Assembly (NCBI GenBank): GCA_026770615.1
Contig: MU631311.1
Location: 115,260-127,559, forward strand
Direction: 5' to 3'
DNA: 12,300 bases
Origin: Pavlovales sp. CCMP2436
Taxonomy: Eukaryota; Haptophyta; Pavlovophyceae; Pavlovales
The position numbers and the translations under genes are program-made. A model generated the notes under the pieces. The model was not told where the DNA came from and did not search any database. It saw only the letters and a program-made list of their open reading frames with translations. Positions 1 to 6,493 of the stretch are shown here, piece by piece (positions within the stretch are counted from its first letter, which is position 1; each line of letters starts with the position of its first letter).

Positions 1-243
1 GGGGTCTGCCCGTTACCTTTTTTTTCTCTTTTTTTTTTAGGAAATACCAAAATATTTTCTCGTCCCCAGCAAATGTATTGACACAGAGCATAGCGGGCGT
101 TGGAAAGCCGACACGCTCGCGCCTCGAAATCAAGCGGATGCCTTCATGCCCCCCCCCACCGCTCCCAGATTGCCGCCCTCGTGAACGAGCAAAGAGGCTG
201 GCTGCACTCGCCTGCCCATAATCAGATTATTAAATGAACTCAC
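1..243 (-). other. putA intron 11 (5' part)
   Basis: No coding match was seen on either strand. It holds T-rich tracts at 17-39, a poly-C tract at 150-159 and, at 121-142, a degenerate copy of the exon 11 donor edge (real edge 242-264). Confidence 0.6.
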
Positions 244-387
244 CTCGAAGTCGAGCGGCACGCCCTCTCCCTCCTGGCCGAGTGGCGACCAGCCGCGCGC
301 GCGCGCAAGAGCGGCAACGACGCTGAGCGTGCGCGCGTTGTGCGTCGCGAAGGCCGGGGTGATGGCGTCCGCGTGCTCGTGCAGCAC
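244..387 (-). CDS. putA: putA exon 11
   Basis: 48 codons starting VLHEHADAITPAFATHNART, then a variable loop and PLDFE. FATHNART matches FATHNAHT of PutA. Acceptor ACTCAG (ending 388); donor GTGAGT (243-238). The expected next motif (FQRLHGMGE) is not found in 1-243, so exon 12 is probably outside the window. Confidence 0.9.
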
Positions 388-1728
388 CTGAGTAGCAGGA
401 GGGACTCTTGCTTAGGATCAGCACTAAAATTAGGGCACATTTGCAAGGCGTTCACCATTGGCACGTATGAGCATCGGCTCATAAGTGGCATGGCTAAGCG
501 TGATGGCGTCAGCGAGCTTTTTTTTTTTTTTTTTTTTGAATGTTTAGGTCTTGCCCGTCCGTCTTCGGGCTGCAAGTCGGACGACGTTACAAGAACTCAC
601 ATTGAATAAAACGGGTAATGTTGGGTCTAGGTTTAGGGATGCGGCTGACGTCCATGGCTTCATTTTGTGCGTGTTAGAATTGCGTTAGTTACAATGGTGA
701 GGTTCTTCTTTGGTTTCTTTGGTTCATTCTAAGGGTTGGGCACTTAGATCAAGGCGAGGACGTGTTCAGGGTTTGGGATAGGGCGAGGAACTTGGCGAAG
801 CACGCGGTTAGGGGTCCGTTTTTTACTTCCGTTTTAATTATTTTTTCTATTTAGATTGAGCCAGGCCTCTAGGTTTTAAGGCCTAGGTTTGAAATAGGTA
901 TCCAACTAAAAAAAAATGGATTGGGCTGCTATGTTTAAAATTGGGATTAGAGTACCTTGGCGATGCAAGCATGGTAGCAGACGTCCGTGGCTTCCTTGCG
1001 CGTGTACACCGGGAAGGTGGGCAGGCCAAGCCCCTGTGCCACCTTCATCTCAGAATCCCAGTACGCGCCTTTCACCTGTACGACATCACAGTGGTTATGG
1101 GGGGGGGGTATCAGTGCCCACTGCCACCATCAGAGCGGAGAACAGGGAAGCGATGTCATAAATACTAGCGCCACGCCGCAAAAAAGAGCGTGTAAATAAA
1201 TAAGTAAACAGAGCGGGGGAAAAGACAGTTACAAAGTAAAAAACCGTGGAAAATAGGGAGTAAAAGGGAGAGCCGTGGAAAAAAGGGAGTAAAAGGGAGA
1301 GCCGGAAAAAAGGGAGTAAAAGGGAGGGCCGTAGGAGGATCACATGCAAAGGAAGACTGGCCACATAGGCGCGCGCGCGGGGGGGGGGGTAGGGGGCGTA
1401 CCAGTCGCATCTTGAACTTGCGGCTGTCGCGCCTCGCCACGTCGGCGAGCCAGTCGACAACGGCCGAGGCGCGGCGCTGATACGTCTGCACTGCCATGCC
1501 GAGGCCGTCCCAGCCCGGGTGCGAGCGGGAAAGCTTGGACTGCGTGTGTGCATAGGAGGGGAGGGGGGCGGGGGTGAGGGAGATGAGGGGTGGGGAGCAG
1601 TGGTGGCAGGCAGGAGAGAGCACACGCGTCTCTTCAGCGCACCGAGGCGTGTGTGCGTGTAACGGCCGGGTTCCGGGTCGGTTTCCGGTTTAAAAGAGTG
1701 GACGCGCAGGGCGGGTTTAGCGCACCGA

Positions 1729-1766
<38 letters not shown>

Positions 1767-4700
1767 CGGCCGGGGTATGGGTTCAGAGGGGACGCGCAGA
1801 ACGGGTTCAGAGGACGCGCAGGGCGGGTTCAGAAGGGACGGCAGGGCGGGTTCGCACCGAGACGGCTGAGATAATGTCAAGCTGCAGCTCGAGCCGTGAG
1901 GCCTCCTCCGCATCGATGGTCAGGTCAACACCTACAGAAGAAAGAATGCATCATATTATGGTAAGATCAACATTTGTATAAACAAAACAGATAAAATATG
2001 GTAGAGACCCCAAAAAAGAAACAAACAAAAACGCTAGTCAATCTATTTCTAGTTCCCAACCCCGCTCACCGCCATCACATTCATGACGTCACTTTCATGA
2101 AGTCATATTTAGGTTACTTCCCAACCATTCCCAACCCGGCTCACCTGCATCCGCGGCGAGGGCGGCGAGCTGGGATACAGAGTCAACGAGCGAGCCGCGC
2201 ACCTTCGAGTTGTTTGGGAGGAGGGGGGGCGTGAGTGCTTAGGTAAGAAGCAGGGGGGGGGTGTGAGTGCTTAGGTAGAAAGCAGCTAAGGAAGTATATG
2301 ATCTACATCATAGGATATTATATTCACCATCTGAAGAAGAAATGAGGAGGGGGGAGGGAGGGGAGGAAGAAATCAAGATACATTTAGAAACAAAGCTTAG
2401 AAGTTGATTACCCCCGCGACCCCGAGCGGCTGCACGTGCCCGAGCAGTGCTGCGCGGTGAGAGGGCTCGAAGCGAGGGTCGAGGGCAGAGAGCTTCACCT
2501 GTTGGTGATATTATGATTGATTTGAAATAGACGCATGCCAAGGGAGTGAGGGCCGGCAGGACAGAACTCAAGAGGGAGGAATTCGGGGGGGGGGGGGAGG
2601 GAGTAGGGGAAGGCTGCACAGTGCAAGGGCTCGAAGTAAGGGTCGAGGGCAGAGCTTCACCTATTAGGGGGGGTGGGGTGTGTCTGTGTGCATGTGTGTG
2701 TGGGGGGGGGGGGTAAGGGTTGGTTGAAGTCGGGATTAAGATTCAGGATAAAGTCAGGATTAAGCTAGGGCTGGGGTAGGGGCAAGGGCGAGAGCAAGGG
2801 TTAGGGCTATGTTTGATCATGATCAGGGCTGGGGCTAGGGCTAGGGGGTGGGTTAGGGGTAAAGAGCTTATGGGTTAGGGGTAAAGAGCTTACCGAGAGG
2901 CCTTTATCCTAATTCTAGCCCGCAACCAAAAGACTGAAAAGAGCGAAAGACCATCGTACTTTTATGAGTTCGATAAAAAAGGGGTATTCTCATACTTCTC
3001 ACTTATATGTGAATTAGCCAATTTAGGCAAAGAGCTCTACCCAAATGTTTTTATTTTTTTTTACTCCTTATTGTTGCGCAGAGGGAAAGAGCTCTACCGA
3101 GACGCCTGGCTTGAGCTCACCACTGCTCCCCAGCGCCGCCGATGCGCCGACTGTTTTAATCGCATGGGCGTAGGACTCCCAATAAGCATCAGCGTCCTTC
3201 TGTGTGCGCGCAGCCTCGCCAAGCCTAATCAGGGGGGTGGAGAGGGGGGGGAGTTAAAAAAAAATCTAGAGGGGTGGAGAAGGTGGGGGAGGGGGTAGGG
3301 GGGGGGAGAGTTGATAAAGGAAAAGAAAGGATCCAGTAGGCATCAGCGTCCTGTGTGCACGCAGTTTACTCGTGCCTTATTGGTACATATTATAAAAATA
3401 AATATTTTTTGTATATACGAGAAATATAATGTATTTGTATTTGGCTAACGATGCAACTTGGGATGGGGGGGGGGTTCCTCACATGTCGAACGAGAAGGAC
3501 ATCTGGCGAGGCAGTGAGGGTGAGGTGGATGCGTGCGTTACTGCGTCTGCGTTGCCGCGCCGGATTGCGCGTTCAATGGTCTCGCCCTGCGGGGTTCGTT
3601 TTTTTAGATATTTTTTTTCACATATTCGTTAGTCGGGCCCGTACTCAGCCAACTTAGGAATCATTAGCCAACTTAGGAATCATTAAGTCGGTGCGCACCA
3701 GTAAGTAAGTAACTAACTAACTAACTAACTAACCGCACCAATACGAATTCGTCTCCCAGCTTCCGCATCAGCGCCGTGACGACGACACGAATCGCAGGCT
3801 CACCCAGTCTGGGGGAAGGGGGGGGGGGCACATTGATTATATTTGGGCGTAAAAGTTAATTCGGTTAAAACTACCCTTACCAAACTCCCTGACGTAGGCT
3901 CGCCCATCTGACGAAATACGCGGATAAGTTGCTTATTTTATTATATATTTTTTGGTATGGGTAACTAATACGAGGATAAGTTGCTTATTTTATTATATTA
4001 TATTTCGGTAGGGGTACCTATACGCGGATAAATTGTTTATTTTATTATATTTTATTTTGGTAGGGGTACCACTGGGAGACTGGGAGACTGGGAGACCGTT
4101 TACGAGGCCGAACGTTCTTAAAGATATTTACACACCTCAGCACAAGCTCTGCGAACGGTGTTCCGATCGTCATGCCCAGGTGCGAGGTGAGGTTTGCGCG
4201 CGCGCCGACAACTGCCTCGCCAGTCGCTAAGGCAGTGGCTGCTGCGTTAACAACTAGAGGCTTCTCGAGCCCTGCCGTTATAGGTAATTACACAGGGTCA
4301 AAAGGGGGTTTGGTTAGGTCTCTCCCGTCGCCAAGGCTGTCGCGCCGTTCATGCAGATACATGTCACACAGGGAAAGGCAAGGCATGCTTTCAGTCCTGG
4401 GGATAGCACTATGAGGCCTCGCCAATGAAAGTGCCACTTACCGATGTGCCCGGCCGTCCAGGACGCCGCTTTACCGTTGCCGACAACGCCGTTGCCACCC
4501 GCGCGGACAGCCGCGAGCTTGTCGGCGATTAGGCGAGAGCGCCCCTCCGCCGAGTTGATGCGGAGGAGGGCCTCGGCGAGCCCCAGGAGAGTCACGCCCT
4601 CGTGCGACGAGAGCGAGTACTCGTGCAGCAGCGCCTGCACGGGCGACGTGGCGCCGCGCGCGCCAGGCGCGCGGCACGCGATCACGAGCGCCGATGCATC

Positions 4701-4985
4701 AAGTTGGACGCGCTCCTCTGCCGACTTCCCCGAGAGCGCGATGCCGCCCGTGGTCTTGAGCGTGAACATGTTGGCGCGGCTCGTCTCGGCCTCGTCGGCC
4801 CATAGACGCGCACGCAGCGCCGTCTTGTCCGGCGCGCCCGCCTCCTCGCCCCGCCACGCCGCCGCCGCGCGGCCGAGCGCGACGCCGGGCGAGCGAGCCC
4901 ACGCACTGGAGAGCCGGCGCGCCGTCGTCACCGTCTGCATCTCGAGTGCGCCGCCGAGCGGGCTGGGGAAATGGCGCATCAGCAT
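244..4985 (-). CDS. putA: PutA-type proline dehydrogenase, 5' part, at least 11 exons (partial)
   Basis: Proline dehydrogenase oxidises L-proline to P5C using FAD, normally in mitochondria in eukaryotes. Exons joined in phase: 4985-4442, 4271-4136, 3808-3739, 3586-3483, 3224-3098, 2498-2436, 2202-2145, 1931-1858, 1539-1402, 1075-956, 387-244, about 526 codons. Motifs in order are SLSSHEGVTLLGLAEALLRI, VVNAAATALATGE, RLGEPAIR, GETIERAI, FSFDMLGEAA, VKLSALDPRFE, LTIDAEEASRLELQLD, GWDGLGMAVQTYQRR, VKGAYWDSEM, PVYTRKEATDV and FATHNARTL. All belong to the PutA arm and barrel. The Lys of VKLSAL, Asp of IDAEE and Tyr of QTYQRR match E. coli PutA active-site residues K329, D370 and Y437. An Arg/Ala/Ser-rich N-terminus looks like a mitochondrial presequence. 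No ribbon-helix-helix DNA-binding domain is present. The start is one of two ATGs at 4985 or 4979; an in-frame stop lies at 5009-5007. The C-terminus, and any P5C dehydrogenase half, is outside the window. Exon 4, 6 and 7 edges have alternatives. Confidence 0.88.
388..955 (-). other. putA intron 10 (568 nt)
   Basis: Non-coding. It contains a T run at 519-537 and three short degenerate copies of flanking exon sequence: 496-518 resembles exon 11 (357-377), while 641-676 and 785-810 resemble exon 10 (973-1006 and 950-976). Confidence 0.7.
956..1075 (-). CDS. putA: putA exon 10
   Basis: 40 codons: VKGAYWDSEMKVAQGLGLPT, then FPVYTRKEATDVCYHACIAK. This matches the VKGAYWDSEIKRAQ...YPVYTRK..TDVSYLACAKKL block. 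Acceptor TACAG (ending 1076); donor GTACTC (955-950). Confidence 0.9.
1240..1336. repeat. Minisatellite in putA intron 9
   Basis: About three copies of a unit of 26-29 bases built on GGGAGTAAAAGGGAG plus a variable GCCGTGGAAAA block. It lies inside intron 9 (1076-1401), so it is purine-rich on the plus strand and pyrimidine-rich in the transcript. Confidence 0.85.
1402..1539 (-). CDS. putA: putA exon 9
   Basis: 46 codons: SKLSRSHPGWDGLGMAVQTY, then QRRASAVVDWLADVARRDSR, KFKMRL. It corresponds to the LAGW.G.G..IQAYQKR..VIDWL.....R.L.IRL region. Acceptor ACGCAG (ending 1540); donor GTACGC (1401-1396). RL|VKGAYWD is a classic family join. Confidence 0.9.
1638..1857. repeat. Compound minisatellite and (GT)n in putA intron 8
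   Basis: A larger unit GCGCACCGA(A/G)G-(GT)n-AACGGCCGGG occurs at 1638-1672 and again at 1713-1775. The second copy holds a (GT)n microsatellite at about 1732-1763. From about 1778 to 1850 follow three or so 22-25 base units built on GGGTTCAGAGGGACGCGCAG, the last running into the real exon 8 donor. Confidence 0.8.
1858..1931 (-). CDS. putA: putA exon 8, catalytic Asp segment
   Basis: Encodes VDLTIDAEEASRLELQLD, IISAVS, a near-textbook match to the PutA IDAEE strand and helix. Acceptor CTGTAG (ending 1932); donor GTGCGA (1857-1852), phase 0. The intron-side flank of the donor is copied in the minisatellite of intron 8. Confidence 0.9.
2145..2202 (-). CDS. putA: putA exon 7
   Basis: Encodes VRGSLVDSVSQLAALAADA plus the first base of Gly, the helix before the IDAEE strand. 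Donor GTGAGC (2144-2139) is good. The acceptor is either CGAAG (ending 2203) or CCCAG (ending 2170, leaving 8 codons). I prefer the longer form because L..V..LA.LA fits the family helix; pairing the shorter form with the longer exon 6 also fits by length. Confidence 0.72.
2221..2285. repeat. Short tandem duplication in putA intron 6
   Basis: GTGAGTGCTTAGGTA, a variable base or two, then GAAGCAG or GAAAGCAG occurs twice, separated by G runs. It sits beside the exon 7 acceptor and is non-coding. Confidence 0.75.
2436..2498 (-). CDS. putA: putA exon 6, catalytic Lys segment
   Basis: Begins VKLSALDPRFEPSHRAALL just after acceptor AACAG (ending 2499), in phase 0 with exon 5. The Lys is the family's conserved FAD/proline-site Lys. 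The 3' edge is uncertain: donor GTGCAG at 2435 gives 21 codons, while GTAATC at 2411 gives 29. The choice depends on which exon 7 acceptor is used. Confidence 0.8.
2613..2667 (-). pseudogene. Degenerate pseudo-exon copy of putA exon 6 in intron 5
   Basis: This stretch matches the 5' part of exon 6 with its acceptor (2449-2505): AGGGTCGAGGGCAG is identical and flanks differ at only a few positions. It keeps an AG acceptor look-alike (CTAATAG) but lacks two bases inside VKLSAL, so using it would shift the frame. Confidence 0.75.
2853..2903. repeat. Tandem copies of the exon 5 donor flank
   Basis: GGGTTAGGGGTAAAGAGCTTA occurs twice in tandem. The second copy runs into CCGAGAGGCC and so resembles the real exon 5 donor edge at 3085-3107 (AAAGAGCTCTACCGAGACGCC). 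A shorter piece lies at 3027-3042. Confidence 0.75.
3098..3224 (-). CDS. putA: putA exon 5
   Basis: Completes SFDM and continues LGEAARTQKDADAYWESYAH, then AIKTVGASAALGSSGELKPG, VS. This is the LGEAA...YADAI...GISVKLS part of the barrel. Acceptor GATTAG (ending 3225); donor GTAGAG (3097-3092). The join at both ends is exact in frame and family sequence. Confidence 0.88.
3333..3364 (-). repeat. Copy of an exon 5 segment in putA intron 4
   Basis: CATCAGCGTCC...TGTGTGC.CGCAG repeats the exon 5 sequence at 3179-3213 with a 3-base gap and a few substitutions. It does not include the acceptor, so it is unlikely to be spliced. Confidence 0.75.
3483..3586 (-). CDS. putA: putA exon 4 (may contain a 39-nt intron)
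   Basis: Encodes GETIERAIRRGNADA, then 13 residues (VTHASTSPSLPRQ) with no family counterpart, then MSFSFD and the first two bases of the next Met. PutA has about 27 residues from GETI to the SYDMLG motif; here there are 37 unspliced, or 24 if 3541-3503 is a 39-nt intron (GTAACG...CGCCAG, pyrimidine-rich end, frame kept). Donor GTGAGG at 3482-3477. Confidence 0.82.
3650..3733. repeat. Simple repeats in putA intron 3
   Basis: ACTTAGGAATCATTAGCCA is duplicated in tandem at about 3650-3686, and an (AACT/AAGT)n microsatellite fills 3704-3733 right up to the exon 3 donor. No coding potential. Confidence 0.8.
3739..3808 (-). CDS. putA: putA exon 3
   Basis: Encodes LGEPAIRVVVTALMRKLGDE then FVL, equivalent to the GEPVIRKAV...MGEQFV segment of PutA. 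The acceptor follows a C-rich pyrimidine tract (CCCAG, ending at 3809). The donor is GTGCGG (3738-3733), weak but fixed by the conserved join FVL|GETI. Confidence 0.85.
3918..4096. repeat. 52-bp satellite x3 then 8-bp repeat x3 in putA intron 2
   Basis: Three units start at 3918, 3970 and 4022, a constant 52-base period, sharing the core GGATAAGTTGCTTATTTTAT; the third ends near 4070. TGGGAGAC is then repeated three times at 4073-4096. All lies inside intron 2. Confidence 0.85.
4136..4271 (-). CDS. putA: putA exon 2
   Basis: 44 whole codons plus two bases at each end. It continues HI-G as LEKPLVVNAAATALATGEAVV, matching the VNASTWGLMLTGK region of PutA, and ends ...PFAELVL. Acceptor GGCAG at 4276-4272; donor GTGTGT from 4135. 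The split Arg codon (AG|A) joins to exon 3 in phase. No single long frame shows this exon; it was found by motif and phase. Confidence 0.82.
4442..4985 (-). CDS. putA: putA exon 1: presequence and N-terminal arm
   Basis: Encodes about 181 residues. The first 50 or so are rich in Arg, Ala and Ser (for example TTARRLSSAWARSPG) with no acidic residue until a Glu at about residue 16, then few, which suits a mitochondrial presequence. The rest is the helical arm that packs against the barrel in PutA, including SPVQALLHEYSLSSHEGVT and LAEALLRI. The exon ends after GGG CAC ATC G at a canonical GTAAGT donor (4441-4436), phase 1. Confidence 0.88.
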
Positions 4986-5297
4986 CAGCACGCTGCCAAA
5001 CGCTGCTCAGCGTTTGCTGCCGTTCCTCGTCCGATCGTCCTTCTTCCTAAATTTAAGGTCAAAGTTCGTGGCGCTTCGACTAGGAATTCTCGCTACTTTC
5101 AGACGGTCACGATGAATACTGTTACTACTCTCATCAAGGTCGCTTTCAAAGATTTTTCAGAAGAATCGCTTGACGCGAAGTCCCACGCGGCGCGGCGCCC
5201 GCGGTGGATGGACCACACGGGTCTCCATCGTCATCAACGTCGGCGCCAGATGGACCTCGACCGTCGGCCATCGCCGTGCCCTCGGATGCTCGCGTGA
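4986..5297. other. Upstream of putA / decayed 5' end of transposon
   Basis: About 310 bases between the putA start and the recognisable transposase. It should contain the putA promoter, but no TATA box or other element is convincing. A plus-strand frame crosses it without any family match and ends in a stop at 5295-5297. Confidence 0.4.
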
Positions 5298-6394
5298 GCC
5301 GCAGGGTCTAGTCTCTGGCAGTTCCTGTTCCTTGGCTGGGACGTGGTTGCGATCGCGGAGAACAACCGCACGTTCGAAAACACTGTTGTCAAGTCGACCG
5401 TGCGCGAAGTTCTGAAACGGTATGACGACACCGGCTTCGTCGACTACCTGCCGCGCGCAAGCCGGGAGAGGCTGATGCCGCTGGAGCACCTTAACATGCT
5501 GCTCTCGATCGTTGGCAAGAACCCGTGACTCTACCTGCAGGAAATTGCGGACACGCTTCTGGTGATGACGGGAGCTACGTATACGAGGAACTACCTCTAC
5601 GCCTCGCTCATCCGCGCTGGCTACTCGCACATGTCATGGTCCGCGCGGCAGCTCAGCGAGACCAGCTGCAGCGCGCACAGTACTGGGAGGACGTGAGCAT
5701 GTACATCCCGCACCCGTCCTGCCTGGTCTTCGGCCACGAGACGGGGCTTGACGGCCGGACGGCGCGCCGCAAGCGAGGCTGGGGCGCCCTCGGCTCGCCG
5801 GTGTGCATTTCCGAGATCCTCTTCCGCGGCTCGCACGTGTCAGTTCTTGCTCTGCACTCGCGGTCGGATGGCTTCACAGCATGGGCGCACTGCTTGGGCG
5901 GTTACGACACGGCGACCTTCCTCGAGCACATCGTGGTCCTCATCAAAGCCGCGATGAAGCCGTACCCGGGCGCGGACTCGGTGCTGTGCCTCGACAACTG
6001 CCGCATCCACCACGCGGAGGAGCTCAAGCTGCGCCGCATGTGCGCTAAAGAGGGGGCACATCTCATCTTTCTCGCGCCGTACTGCCCGATCGACAACCCT
6101 ATCGAGCCAGGCTTCAGCGTCTTCAAGAGCTGTTGGCGGCGCAACTCCGTGCTTCTCAACTCCGACAAGGATCAGTTCCCGACTGTCGAGTCGGCAATCG
6201 ATTGGTGCATGGCCGAGTGCTACAACGACCGCACGGACGCAGGCAAGACCGCGCCAGACGGCCCCGAACATACCTACACCAAATACAACTACACCGTGCC
6301 CGACGCGATCCACGCGCAGTCGATCATCGACGAGTGGAACGCCGGCCGCGGCCTAGTGCTTCCAAGTCTCAGTAACGACGAGGACTCCGAATGA
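5298..6394 (+). pseudogene. IS630/Tc1-mariner-type DDE transposase, inactivated
   Basis: Would cut and paste a DNA transposon. The N-terminal helix-turn-helix region is readable from about 5300: VREVLKRYDDTGFVDYLPRA, then LLSIVGKNP, stop (TGA 5526-5528), LYLQEIADTLLVMTGATY and LIRAGYS. The frame then shifts near 5630-5650 into the frame that reads QRDQLQRAQYWEDVS and runs to TGA at 6392. Catalytic core: VFGHETGLDGR where the family has DETG, so the first Asp is His (5735-5737); the second Asp is intact in CLDNCRIHH (5993); the Glu is intact in PIDNPIEPGFSVFK (6104). With a stop, a frameshift and a lost catalytic residue, this is a dead copy. No clear terminal inverted repeats were found. It is divergent from putA and convergent with the next gene. 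Confidence 0.85.
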
Positions 6395-6493
6395 TATGAA
6401 CTAACTCGATGCGAAGGTTAAAATATCAAAAATTTAACTCATCATCACACTTCAACACCCCCACAACCTGCCCAGCCAGCCGCTCGGGCGCTG

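Noticed and set aside
1095..1913. Minus-strand frame of 272 codons
   Set aside because: It crosses exons 8 and 9 of putA in the wrong frame and reads through GT and C repeats as runs of His-Thr and Pro; the conserved motifs lie in other frames.
2755..2895. Telomere-like GGTTAGGG and GGGCTAGGG sequence
   Set aside because: Irregular, mixed units within an intron; no uniform tandem array.
4444..5115. Plus-strand frame of 223 codons
   Set aside because: Antisense of putA exon 1, which has clear family motifs.
5040..6440. Terminal inverted repeats of the transposase element
   Set aside because: TAAATTT-containing sequence near 5050 and 6430 aligns only weakly in inverted orientation; not enough to set ends.
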